Source: an uncultured Granulosicoccaceae bacterium (GTDB taxonomy: Bacteria > Pseudomonadota > Gammaproteobacteria > Granulosicoccales > Granulosicoccaceae). Taken from it: a DNA stretch of 58,145 bases. A program made the position numbers and the translations under genes. The stretch lies in contig CALLOA010000002.1 in the NCBI GenBank assembly GCA_938005265.1, forward strand, positions 1 to 58,145, written 5' to 3'. Of the stretch, positions 45,562 to 54,047 are shown one piece after another. Positions within the stretch are counted from its first letter, which is position 1. Every line of letters begins with the position of its first letter. The notes below the pieces were generated by a model that saw only the letters and a list, made by a program, of their open reading frames with translations, had not been told where the DNA came from and did not search any database.

Positions 45562-46626
45562 ATGATTGTTAAATCCATGCGTGCTGTCGCTATCGGCGTC
45601 GCTATTGTCTGTCAAATGGCATTTCTATCTTCAACGTCAATGGCGGCCGAAAATCTTACTGGTGAAACAGCATCACCCGGTGGCTCCATTCACTTGTCCA
45701 TGGTTCATCTGGCTGAAGCCGCTGCTGCGGCCGGTGTTGCCAATATTCAAGTGGCTGATGGTCAAACACTCACTAACTCGATTCAGAATGTAGCTGAAGG
45801 TAAAACGGATATTGCTGGAACACCTTACATATTGCCGTTTCTGCTTTCCAAAGGGCGTGGTCCGTACTCTAAACTCGGTGAGGAAAAAGGCGCGGAACTG
45901 GCGTCGAATCTGCGCGCTCTATATCCTGTTACGCTCGGTATTTTCGCCTTGTACGCATTCGATTCCAATGGCGTTGGAGGCTGGGATGATCTTGAGGGGC
46001 GTGCCATCTACAATGGCCCGCCACGCGGTGCAGCACTGTCAAATGCCCGGGCTATCATTCAACTGGTTGCCGGTCTCAAAGAAGGTGATGGTTACAAGGG
46101 CGTTCAAGTCAATTGGGGTCAGGCTGTAAAAACCATTACTGACGGTTCGGCTGAAGCGGTTGTTCTTCCTATTCTATTTCCCGATAGTCGTATCACTCAA
46201 TCACTTGCATCCGGAAACATGACTGTCTGGTCAGTGCCCAAAGACAAATGGGAAACTGAAGCTTTTACAAAGTACCTGCGCGCACCGGGTTCCGCACCTT
46301 TCACACTGGACGTAGCTTCTGCTGATCTGGGTGAAGGTGTAACACTGGTTTCGGACGATGATACGTTCCGCGGTCTGGCAACAATCGGCGGCGATATCGT
46401 AAACAAAGACATGCCGTTCGAACTTGCAAAAGCCTTGACTAAAGCACACATAGACACGCTTGATGACCTAAAGAAGAAGGCTCCCTTCGCCAAGTACGCA
46501 GGCTATGGTGTCGTTGATTCAGTTAAATCTGGCATGTGCGGGCCTAATCCGCTCAAATATCATGAGGGCGCTGTGGCAGCATGGGAAGAAGCGGGCTACA
46601 CCATCGATGATTGCGCAAAGCCCTGA
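45562..46626 (+). CDS. TAXI family TRAP transporter solute-binding protein
   Basis: 354 aa with a signal peptide (MAFLSSTSMAAE). TASPGGSIHLSMVHLAEAA and AEGKTDIAGTPYILPFLL belong to the TAXI solute receptor group. The C-terminal MCGPNPLKYHEGAVAAWEEAG is a further family mark. The ATG at 45562 follows AGGAG (45549-45553) by eight bases. It feeds the fused permease 127 bp downstream. Confidence 0.87.
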   Translation: MIVKSMRAVAIGVAIVCQMAFLSSTSMAAENLTGETASPGGSIHLSMVHLAEAAAAAGVANIQVADGQTLTNSIQNVAEGKTDIAGTPYILPFLLSKGRGPYSKLGEEKGAELASNLRALYPVTLGIFALYAFDSNGVGGWDDLEGRAIYNGPPRGAALSNARAIIQLVAGLKEGDGYKGVQVNWGQAVKTITDGSAEAVVLPILFPDSRITQSLASGNMTVWSVPKDKWETEAFTKYLRAPGSAPFTLDVASADLGEGVTLVSDDDTFRGLATIGGDIVNKDMPFELAKALTKAHIDTLDDLKKKAPFAKYAGYGVVDSVKSGMCGPNPLKYHEGAVAAWEEAGYTIDDCAKP

Positions 46627-46752
46627 GAGGATTTGCCTTAGGCTTTTCAAACTCGCCAGGCATTACCCTCAAAATACCTGAAATAACTCACGCGGTGCTT
46701 GAGACTCCTTTATAACAGGTGTCATAAGTGCCGCGTTTTTTGTGGATTTGTC

Positions 46753-49116
46753 ATGTCTGAAGAAAATCCAGCTCTAATCAAGCCACAGGATCTAGGAGAA
46801 AAATTTGTCTATTGGCTGGCGCTTGCCTTGGTGCTGGTTGGTCTGGCGAATGCGATGCCAGGAATCCCCGGGATTGATGATCTGTTTTCGGGTTTTCTCG
46901 GCTACAAAGATTTCACTATCAGAAAATACCCCTATGAGTTTTTCTATCCCATAGCATTTTTTGTCATGATGTTAATCGTCGCACTAAAGCATTCGGTGTG
47001 GCGTGAATTCGCTTCGAGTTCAAAATTCCGTAAGCGCTGCGCGCTCGCGCTGGACATAGCATTGATAGTTGCGGCTGCGGCTATTTCAATCACCTATATG
47101 GTCGAGATAGAAGCGGTTTGTCTGGTCGACCAGATTACTGGGGAGAGAGCAGCACTGATTGCCAAAAGTCTGGCCGAAGAAATACAGTTTGCTGAAGACT
47201 TTGGTTTGCCTGTGCCTGATTCAGTCGACGATCCGCAGTGCATTAATACGACGGGCCCCTGGTTAGCTGCGATACTTTTTTTGTCAGTCGCTATCTTCCT
47301 TGCGTACAACGTTAAAGTCTGGGGGCTGCCCCTGGTAATGGTGGCGATTGCCGTTGCCACCTATACGGTTGTTACTGTACTTGTCTGGTACTTCCATGGC
47401 CCGGATGATATCAACAAATATTTGATGACCAAATTGGGTGGTGAGCCAAGACTACTGTCTGACGGCCGGCCTAGATTGCATGATGCGCTGGTTAACAACG
47501 CCTCCGGTTTGCTTGGGCGTTTTATGGATATCATCCTTAACACGGTGTTCCCCTATATTGTGCTCGGCGGTTTGTTTGGTGCTTCCGCCGGTGGTAAGTC
47601 ACTCATCAAGCTCGCCTTTTTATGGACAAGAAAATTGCGGGGCGGGCCGGCTCATGCCGCCATCATTTCTTCGGCCATGTTCGGCACTATTTCGGGTGGT
47701 CCGGTCGTTAACGTTTTATCCACCGGTGTGTTGACGATACCGATGATGATCAAACGCGGGTTTTCCAAAGTATTTGCCGGTGGCATGGAAGCCGCTGCAT
47801 CATCAGGCGGTTCTATTATGCCCCCCGTTATGGGGGTTGCCGCTTTCGTACTTGCGGCGCTAACAGCTGTACCTTATCGGGAAGTGATTATTGCAGCGGC
47901 GATACCGGCGGTTGCGTACTTCTTCTGTATGTTCCTTTCAGCAGTATTTCAGTCACGCAAGCAGGGCATTGAAGCGATAGGAGAGATCACTGAAGACATG
48001 CTCCTGACGCGTCAGGACAAGCTTAATCTGGTGATGATTTTCGGGCCCATTTTGCTGATCCTTTTTTTACTGCTCACCCCTAAAGAGGCAATAGGTTGTG
48101 GTTTTATAGCCTCTTTGTTTGGTGTGCAGACAACAGGTGATGGTGCAAGCTGTCTTGCTACAGACCTACCGTGGTTTCTGGAGCTTGTTCAAAATTCAGC
48201 CGGTGACGCAGGCAGTGCGGGTTGGTGGGCTGTATTTATTCTGTGTTTTTTGCTTTTTCTGGATAAAGGCATGCGTCAAAATCCCAAGCGTTTGCTTGAC
48301 GCATTTTCAGGATCAGGGGTGCTGATTTCGACTCTGTATCTGATGTTTCTGGCGGTATCCATAATCGACTTTTGCCTGAATTTTACGGGGCTTTCCGATT
48401 TTATAGCGCTGGATATTCTTGGTTGGCTGCGTGGGCTGGATTTGGGTGGTAGCGGATCTGGAGTTTTTCAGATGATCGCACTGGTCACCACCATGGCACT
48501 GGCGGTCCTGCTGGGTATGGGCATGCCTGCAGTTCCGGCGTATATAAACGTAGCGTTGTTAATGGGGCCGATGCTGGCTGGTCTGGGTTTATCAGTATTT
48601 ACTGCACATATGTTTATTTTTTATTTTGCTGTGGCATCCGCTATAACACCGCCAGTGGCCATTGCTGCATTTACTGCTGCCACTATTACCAAAGCAGAGC
48701 CAATGGCGACAGCGTTTTCTGCCGTGCGCTCTGGCATTGTGATGTTTGTAATACCTTTTGTGTTTGCGCTTTACCCGGAACTGCTACTGATAGAGTCAGC
48801 AGTGTTAAACCCTGATTTTGCATCCTCAGGGGAAAAATACCTGGCAGGGTATGATGGTGAACAGCACTACCTCGCTTTGACGTTCCTGTTGTTAAAACTC
48901 CTTCTGGCCTTGTATCTGTTAGCTAGTGCTTTGGCGGGTTTTGATTGCCGCACTCTCGGAAATCTTGAGATCATTTTACGTTTGGTTCTCGTGGTGCTAA
49001 TTCTGTTTAAATCTGCGGTTATTTCTGTACCCGCAATTGTTGTCGCATTGATTCTTCTGTTTTTCCATTTTTCAAGAACTAAAACAATGGGTAAAGTCGG
49101 GCAGGTGCCGTTGTGA
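46753..49116 (+). CDS. Fused TRAP permease (DctQ-DctM) of the TAXI type
   Basis: 787 aa from the preferred ATG at 46753 (the frame is open 18 codons further upstream). A short Q-like helical segment is joined to a large M-like permease: FPYIVLGGLFGASAGGKSLIKLA, HAAIISSAMFGTISGGPVVNVL and ILLGMGMPAVPAYINVALLMG match the single-chain TAXI permeases. It works with the binding protein upstream. Its stop overlaps the sulfatase start by four bases (GTGA), coupling the two proteins' translation. Confidence 0.88.
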   Translation: MSEENPALIKPQDLGEKFVYWLALALVLVGLANAMPGIPGIDDLFSGFLGYKDFTIRKYPYEFFYPIAFFVMMLIVALKHSVWREFASSSKFRKRCALALDIALIVAAAAISITYMVEIEAVCLVDQITGERAALIAKSLAEEIQFAEDFGLPVPDSVDDPQCINTTGPWLAAILFLSVAIFLAYNVKVWGLPLVMVAIAVATYTVVTVLVWYFHGPDDINKYLMTKLGGEPRLLSDGRPRLHDALVNNASGLLGRFMDIILNTVFPYIVLGGLFGASAGGKSLIKLAFLWTRKLRGGPAHAAIISSAMFGTISGGPVVNVLSTGVLTIPMMIKRGFSKVFAGGMEAAASSGGSIMPPVMGVAAFVLAALTAVPYREVIIAAAIPAVAYFFCMFLSAVFQSRKQGIEAIGEITEDMLLTRQDKLNLVMIFGPILLILFLLLTPKEAIGCGFIASLFGVQTTGDGASCLATDLPWFLELVQNSAGDAGSAGWWAVFILCFLLFLDKGMRQNPKRLLDAFSGSGVLISTLYLMFLAVSIIDFCLNFTGLSDFIALDILGWLRGLDLGGSGSGVFQMIALVTTMALAVLLGMGMPAVPAYINVALLMGPMLAGLGLSVFTAHMFIFYFAVASAITPPVAIAAFTAATITKAEPMATAFSAVRSGIVMFVIPFVFALYPELLLIESAVLNPDFASSGEKYLAGYDGEQHYLALTFLLLKLLLALYLLASALAGFDCRTLGNLEIILRLVLVVLILFKSAVISVPAIVVALILLFFHFSRTKTMGKVGQVPL

Positions 49117-50729
49117 ACGTTCTCTGGATAATGGCAGATCAGCTGCGATGGGATTACCTGAGCTGTTATGGCGCAAAGCACATTCATACCCCCAATCTCG
49201 ATTGGCTGGCCTCACAGGGTGTAAGATTTAACCGCGCTTATGTGCAAAGCCCGATATGTGGTCCAAGCAGAATGAGTTTTTATACCGGGCGCTATGTTCG
49301 TAGCCACGGTGCCACCTGGAATGGGTTTCCCTTGCGTATTGGTGAGCCCACGCTGGGTGAACATATGCGTGAGTTGGGTGTGAAGTGTTCCTTGGTTGGA
49401 AAAACCCACATGACACCTGATCATGAAGGAATGCGACGGCTAGGGATCGAACCTGAAAGTACGATTGGCGCACTCGTCAGCGAATGTGGTTTTGATGTTT
49501 TCGTGCGTGATGACGGAACCAATCATTCAGACTATCCAGGGCGCAATGCGGAGGATTATGACCAGTACCTCCGTAACCATGGTATGGATGGTGACAATCC
49601 CTGGGAAGAGTGGGCGAACACGGCAACGGGGCCACATGGCGAATTATTATCGGGTTGGATGCTTGAAAATGCACCTTATGCTGCCCGCGTACCAAAGGAA
49701 CATTCAGAGACAGCTTGGCTGACTACACGCGGAATTGAATATATCGAATCACAAGGAGATAAGCCCTGGGTTTGTCACCTTAGCTACATAAAACCTCATT
49801 GGCCCTATCTTGTGCCTGCCCCCTATAATGATATGTATTCCGCTGGCGATTTACCTGCTGTTAACAGATCGAAGGAAGAGAAAGAGACTGATCATCCTTT
49901 GATGCAAGCCTGGATGGATATGCGCGTCTCTAAAAGTTTCGCCAGAGATGATATTCGGAATACTGTTGCACCTGTGTACATGGGGTTGATTAAGGAATTG
50001 GATGATCAAATGGGACGCTTGTTTGGTTATCTCCGGGATTCTGGAAGAATTGATGACACCATGGTTGTATTTTGCTCTGATCATGGTGATCACATGGGCG
50101 ATCATTGGATGGGTGAAAAAGATCTGTTTCATGATTGCTCTGCTCGTATGCCACTGATCATCTACGATCCCAGACAGAAAGCGAATGTAACTCGTGGTCT
50201 CGCGCGCGACGAACTGGTTGAAGGCATTGATCTGGTGCCAACTTTTCTGGACTTTTTTGAAGGTAAGAACAAACCCCATATATTGGAAGGGCGTTCGCTT
50301 CAACCGTTGTTGCACAATCAATCTGTAAACTGGAGAAGTTATTGTGTATCAGAATATGACTATTCAACACGCGATGCGAGGCGGGCAGTAGGCGTTGATC
50401 AGAGTGATGCACGTATGGTGATGATTTTTGATGGACGTTGGAAATATACTCATATTGAACACATGCGCCCCATGCTGTTTGATCTGCAAACTGATCCGGG
50501 TGAAGTGAAAGATCTGGGTGCAGATCCCAAGTTTAAGGGAGAGTTAAAACGCCTCGGTGACCTGCACTTTGAATGGACGCGAAAACACCATAATCGCATA
50601 ACAAGATCAGCCGAGACAATCGAGAAAATGACAGACAATAAGGAGCCGCCCGGAATCTTGATTGGTTTTGCCAATAAGGAAGAGCTTGAGCAGCAGGGAC
50701 GAGATCTGCCTCCGCATGTTGCCAGATAA
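49113..50729 (+). CDS. Sulfatase (formylglycine-dependent, Cys-type)
   Basis: 538 aa. The FGly site is SPICGPSR with Cys49, the C-x-P-S-R motif that needs an FGE or anSME activating enzyme not seen here. MADQLRWD, CSDHGDHMGDHWMGEKDLFHD and a C-terminal YTHIEHMRPMLFDLQTDPGE complete the alkaline phosphatase-like fold metal ligands. No signal peptide is evident, so it may act in the cytoplasm on an imported sulfated compound. GTG start overlaps the permease stop (49113-49116). Confidence 0.9.
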   Translation: MNVLWIMADQLRWDYLSCYGAKHIHTPNLDWLASQGVRFNRAYVQSPICGPSRMSFYTGRYVRSHGATWNGFPLRIGEPTLGEHMRELGVKCSLVGKTHMTPDHEGMRRLGIEPESTIGALVSECGFDVFVRDDGTNHSDYPGRNAEDYDQYLRNHGMDGDNPWEEWANTATGPHGELLSGWMLENAPYAARVPKEHSETAWLTTRGIEYIESQGDKPWVCHLSYIKPHWPYLVPAPYNDMYSAGDLPAVNRSKEEKETDHPLMQAWMDMRVSKSFARDDIRNTVAPVYMGLIKELDDQMGRLFGYLRDSGRIDDTMVVFCSDHGDHMGDHWMGEKDLFHDCSARMPLIIYDPRQKANVTRGLARDELVEGIDLVPTFLDFFEGKNKPHILEGRSLQPLLHNQSVNWRSYCVSEYDYSTRDARRAVGVDQSDARMVMIFDGRWKYTHIEHMRPMLFDLQTDPGEVKDLGADPKFKGELKRLGDLHFEWTRKHHNRITRSAETIEKMTDNKEPPGILIGFANKEELEQQGRDLPPHVAR

Positions 50730-50788
50730 ACTACAATTTTTTGGTGTTGACGGTTTATTGCTTTGCGACCGAAATGAAAAACACAAGC

Positions 50789-50816
50789 CTCCGGAACTTA
50801 AATCGTATTTCCGGAG
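50789..50816. terminator. Stem-loop after the sulfatase operon
   Basis: CTCCGGAA (50789-50796) and TTCCGGAG (50809-50816) are perfect 8-bp arms with a 12-nt loop, about 60 bp after the sulfatase stop. A following GAAAAAGAAA is A-rich, not U-rich, so on the plus strand it is a hairpin rather than a classic terminator. Confidence 0.5.
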
Positions 50817-50946
50817 TCGAAAAAGAAACCTAAGACTCCCGTAAGTACAAGTTTCATCACAAAGTTATTTGTAATCAACAAATTGTTGTGGCCTGACCCC
50901 GTGGAACCCTTTTTGAAACATAACTGACCTTTTGGAACATAAAATA

Positions 50947-51333
50947 ATGAGAAAACTAACACTTGCACTGGTCATATCGCTACTAATCACGCCACTGTTC
51001 GCAGCAGAAAAGAAACTGAACAGTCAACAGATAACAGATCTCCTATCCGGGTTTACGATTAAGGGAATCCACTTCGGAGTAGAAACAAGACAATATTTCT
51101 CCGAATCTGGGCTTACTCTCTGGATAAAAAGTGGCGATAAAAAGCCATCGGAAGCGAGGTACAAAATAGAAAATGACCAATATTGCTCAAGTTGGACAGG
51201 TTTATGGAATGAAGAGGATTACGGGTGTTTCAACATAGTTCACGATGAGGAACAGAACATCTACTATTTCCTTGGAGAGGATTTCCGTGCTCCTTTTGTG
51301 ATCAATAACAGGTTCGAACTCACCTTTGATTAG
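50947..51333 (+). CDS. Small exported protein of unknown function
   Basis: 128 aa. A signal peptide ends in PLFAAEK. The mature part contains YCSSWTGLWNEEDYGCFNIV with two Cys about 12 residues apart, resembling the WxxxY-C..W...G.C pattern of small periplasmic DUF995-like domains. I cannot name a function. The frame extends to 50932 but the ATG at 50947 gives the normal signal peptide. It is the first of several exported small proteins in this cluster. Confidence 0.6.
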   Translation: MRKLTLALVISLLITPLFAAEKKLNSQQITDLLSGFTIKGIHFGVETRQYFSESGLTLWIKSGDKKPSEARYKIENDQYCSSWTGLWNEEDYGCFNIVHDEEQNIYYFLGEDFRAPFVINNRFELTFD

Positions 51334-51364
51334 CAAACGGGCAAACGGGCAAACGGGCAAACGG
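51333..51364 (+). repeat. 8-bp tandem repeat, four copies
   Basis: GCAAACGG is repeated four times from 51333 to 51364, beginning at the last base of the preceding gene's stop codon. It is a slippage-prone array of unknown effect. Confidence 0.9.
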
Positions 51365-51579
51365 GATCACCACCAATCGGCATTTCAGTGAGTAGCGCAG
51401 TTATAGTGGAGGCCTCATCGGGATTACTGAGCAGGATATGCGTCACCCACCTCTCTAAATTCATGTAAGACCATGGTTTTATGGGCTCTTAACTAACAAC
51501 TTGTCATCAACGCCTATCGCAGGTTGCTGCAGAATTTTGAGTGAAAACACACAACGGCTGGTGATAGTTTCAATTATTT

Positions 51580-52074
51580 ATGAATTCGGAAACATGTAAT
51601 ACAACAAGGAGGTCTTTGATAAAAAGAACCTCTATGGCGGCTCTAGCTTGTGCAGTCACCAGTCGACTACCACTTGCATTTGCAACACCTGTTAAAACCT
51701 TAAACAATATTGAGTGCTCATCGATAAAATCGCGCATAACGGATAAAGTTGGCGAAAGTGGTAAATGCGAAGTCAGTATTAACATTGTTGCGAATGAGAC
51801 GGTAAAAAAGGGAAAACATGTTTCTGTATCTGTTGCCGTTCGCAACCCGTTGCAACAGAGTAACTATGTAAAATCTGTGATAATTCTGGCAGATGAAAAT
51901 CAAGAACCCGTGGCCGCCCTGTCGAGATTTAAACCCGATAGCTTTTTACCGGGTCATAGCCATGTTGGGCTTTCAGCGAGAATAAGGCTTGAAAAATCCC
52001 AGAAGGTTGTGGCGGTAGCCAGGATGAATGATGGGTCGCTAGTTGCAAAGAGCAAAACCGTAAAAGTAGTGTAG
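51580..52074 (+). CDS. SoxY-like exported protein lacking the GGCGG swinging arm
   Basis: 164 aa. A Tat signal TRRSLIK (residues 9-15) and a hydrophobic stretch precede a SoxY/SoxZ-type Ig fold: HVSVSVAVRNPLQQSNYVKS, ILADENQEPVAAL and ARIRLEKSQKVVAVARMNDG align with the thiosulfate carrier SoxY by motif. Real SoxY ends in GGCGG whose Cys carries the sulfane sulfur. Here the protein ends KSKTVKVV with no such Cys, so it cannot work as a classical carrier. It may bind a partner or be derived. No other sox gene is in the window. Confidence 0.65.
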   Translation: MNSETCNTTRRSLIKRTSMAALACAVTSRLPLAFATPVKTLNNIECSSIKSRITDKVGESGKCEVSINIVANETVKKGKHVSVSVAVRNPLQQSNYVKSVIILADENQEPVAALSRFKPDSFLPGHSHVGLSARIRLEKSQKVVAVARMNDGSLVAKSKTVKVV

Positions 52075-52205
52075 GTTAGATGCCCTCTAAAATACTGATG
52101 TGTAGTGCTGGCTACAGTCGTTTGTAGATATGGAGTTATTTATCCGTTAATTTAGTATTGCACGTTATCAGCACAATATACTTTCACGATACACCACACA
52201 ATACT

Positions 52206-52802
52206 ATGGCTACAGAAATACGAAGAACGCTTCTGCACGTACAAAATACCTTTGAAGAAGGTGGCAAGCGTGTTGAAACGCCAACCAAATTGGTTGCAGC
52301 GATGGCAATCATGAAAAATCCATGGTTTGGGCGAGGCTATGTGGAAAATCTCAGACCTGAAATCCGCGAATCCGGCCCAGTCGTCGGTAAGCTACTAACT
52401 GACATGATTCTTGATGTTACCGGCGATGCACTAGAGGGTTATGGAAAGGCATCAGTCGTTGGTATGGGTGGAGAGCTGGAACACGCACAAGCACTGACGC
52501 ACACCTTGTGGTTCGGGAACCAGTACAGAGAAGCTGTGGATGCAAAAACCTATCTGGTATTTGCGAATACCCGTGGTGCAGCCGGGACTGCATTGATAAT
52601 ACCGCTAATGGACAAACACGATGGTGGTCGACGCTCTCACTATCAGACTATTCACACGACGGTACCTGATGCGCCGGCAGAAGATGAAATTATCGTTGCC
52701 CTTGGTGCATCAATCGGTGGCCACCCGAATCATAGAATCGGCGATCGCTATGAAGATCTAAAAGAAATGGGGCATGATGTAGACAACCCGGCTGGCGTTT
52801 GA
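52206..52802 (+). CDS. Amino acid synthesis family protein (DUF1185)
   Basis: 198 aa. The ATG at 52206 gives MATEIRRTLLHVQNTFEEGG, the standard start of DUF1185, and RGAAGTALIIPLMDKHDGGRRSHYQT and ALGASIGGHPNHRIGDRYEDLKEMG cover the family's conserved blocks. The frame is open 16 codons upstream, but those residues are not family-like. Family members are poorly characterised and found in catabolic loci. Its position here among sulfur and redox genes gives no function. Confidence 0.82.
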   Translation: MATEIRRTLLHVQNTFEEGGKRVETPTKLVAAMAIMKNPWFGRGYVENLRPEIRESGPVVGKLLTDMILDVTGDALEGYGKASVVGMGGELEHAQALTHTLWFGNQYREAVDAKTYLVFANTRGAAGTALIIPLMDKHDGGRRSHYQTIHTTVPDAPAEDEIIVALGASIGGHPNHRIGDRYEDLKEMGHDVDNPAGV

Positions 52803-52832
52803 ACCTAACCACCGCTAATATCAATCATTCAA

Positions 52833-53012
52833 ATGAAACACCAGCTCGCTGCCTTTCTAGTATTCTTGGCGATGCCATTTAGCCTTAGATTCTCAGAGTC
52901 ACATCAGGCGCTGGCTATAGTGCGGTCAGCTGTTGCAGCACGAGTTCCCGCTTTTTACACGGTACGGACGAATCGCGCGAGAAATCAAGTCAGCGTCCTC
53001 AGAACAAAATGA
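52833..53012 (+). CDS. Possible tiny exported protein
   Basis: 59 aa. The ATG is followed by a positively charged start and a hydrophobic run typical of a signal peptide, then an Arg-rich tail. No strong ribosome site, no family. Could be a degenerate gene end. Confidence 0.2.
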   Translation: MKHQLAAFLVFLAMPFSLRFSESHQALAIVRSAVAARVPAFYTVRTNRARNQVSVLRTK

Positions 53013-53062
53013 TACCGGATCATCCGTTCTGTCTTCGCATGCTGCACATTTGATGGGCTACT

Positions 53063-53075
53063 GTGACAATGTCAC
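53063..53075. promoter_or_regulatory. GTGAC-AAT-GTCAC palindrome, site 1
   Basis: Perfect 5-bp arms around AAT, 61 bp before the DUF2892 start. Matches two other sites at 55261 and 57595 in 12 of 13 positions. Likely operator. The regulator is unknown. Confidence 0.6.
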
Positions 53076-53136
53076 TGAGTAAATCACGAATATTTGCTAG
53101 ATTTATGGATCTATTTGATTCTAAAAGAGAAAAATA

Positions 53137-53352
53137 ATGGCTTTAGCAAGAAATGTAGGTTCCATCGATAAAATCGTGCGGTTTGTAGTGGGAGGCTTGC
53201 TGGCTGCCTGGGGGCTACTGGGTGCTGGTTTGGCGTCTACCGTTGGAATAGTGGCTTTGGTGGTTGGTGTGGTGTTGATAGCGACTGGTATTATCAACTT
53301 CTGCCCGTTGTTCAAAATATTGGGAATCAGCTCCTTTCGAGCCAACAGTTGA
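53137..53352 (+). CDS. DUF2892 (YgaP-type) inner-membrane protein
   Basis: 71 aa. NVGSIDKIVRFVVGGLLAAWG is the conserved N-terminal block and INFCPLFKILGIS carries the family CP motif at the end of the second helix. Two transmembrane helices fill the rest. In YgaP the same domain is fused to a rhodanese. Here it stands alone. A link to sulfane-sulfur handling is inferred from the family. Confidence 0.85.
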   Translation: MALARNVGSIDKIVRFVVGGLLAAWGLLGAGLASTVGIVALVVGVVLIATGIINFCPLFKILGISSFRANS

Positions 53353-53448
53353 GTTGACGAAGAAATAAAGAAATAAAATTCGTAGTTTTTTTGAGAATGC
53401 TGTTGTTATAGAGCCGCTAAGTATCCTCAGTGCTGTTCGGACTTTGAT

Positions 53449-54006
53449 ATGAAAAACCTAATCCGTTCGTTTGCGTTTCTTCTTGTTCTGCCTGTATTTG
53501 CTGCCGAGTTTCCAGAAAGAGCAGGGATATATCTGGTTGATGCTGAGGGAGATGAACTCCAGATTGGACAGGTCGTGTTTTCTTCCCCGGGTTCTGCTAA
53601 TAGCTCTGTAGGAATCGATGTTGAAATTGACAACAGTGTTTTTAGCGAACATTTCCTCTCGATGCGCCCTTTCAGATGCCTGACAAGCGATGTCGAGTGG
53701 TTTTGTTATCTTGAATACCCTTATGAGCTGCGCTCAGTAATAACGAACGACGATTTGTCGGACTTGGAATATCAGCTGCTGTTTATAAAGAAAACGCCTG
53801 AGGAATTTGGCATTGATGCCTGGAACGGCTTGTACTACAAATTGGTTCTGGAAGAGGACGGAACGCTATCGGGACAGTTGTGGGAAGGGGATCTTAATTC
53901 CTTGCAAAGCCCACCCTCGAAAAAATACGCGAAACCAGTTGAACTCGGTGAATTTATACCTGCAGAGTCATCGAAACGATTGTTTCCGCAGATTAAAATT
54001 TACTGA
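53449..54006 (+). CDS. Exported protein of unknown function
   Basis: 185 aa. A signal peptide (SFAFLLVLPVFAAEF) precedes a strand-rich body with two Cys (FRCLTSDVEWFCYLEY) and an acidic middle. No family recognised. It ends 41 bp before the thioredoxin-like gene, so the two may be cotranscribed and act in the same compartment. Confidence 0.6.
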   Translation: MKNLIRSFAFLLVLPVFAAEFPERAGIYLVDAEGDELQIGQVVFSSPGSANSSVGIDVEIDNSVFSEHFLSMRPFRCLTSDVEWFCYLEYPYELRSVITNDDLSDLEYQLLFIKKTPEEFGIDAWNGLYYKLVLEEDGTLSGQLWEGDLNSLQSPPSKKYAKPVELGEFIPAESSKRLFPQIKIY

Positions 54007-54047
54007 TGTTGAACTACACATCATTTAGTTAAGTTGGGATAAAAGTT

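Larger units (their letters stand above)
52803..53136. other. Intergenic region with an operator palindrome and a doubtful small ORF
   Basis: Holds a 59-codon plus-strand frame (52833-53012) whose N-terminus looks like a signal peptide (HQLAAFLVFLAMPFSL), with no other support. Also holds the first GTGAC palindrome (53063-53075) 61 bp before the DUF2892 gene. Otherwise nothing recognisable. Confidence 0.5.

Noticed and set aside
53063..53075. FNR or CRP box
   Set aside because: CRP needs TGTGA-N6-TCACA and FNR needs TTGAT-N4-ATCAA. The arms here are GTGAC-N3-GTCAC, one base short of the CRP spacing and with a different core.
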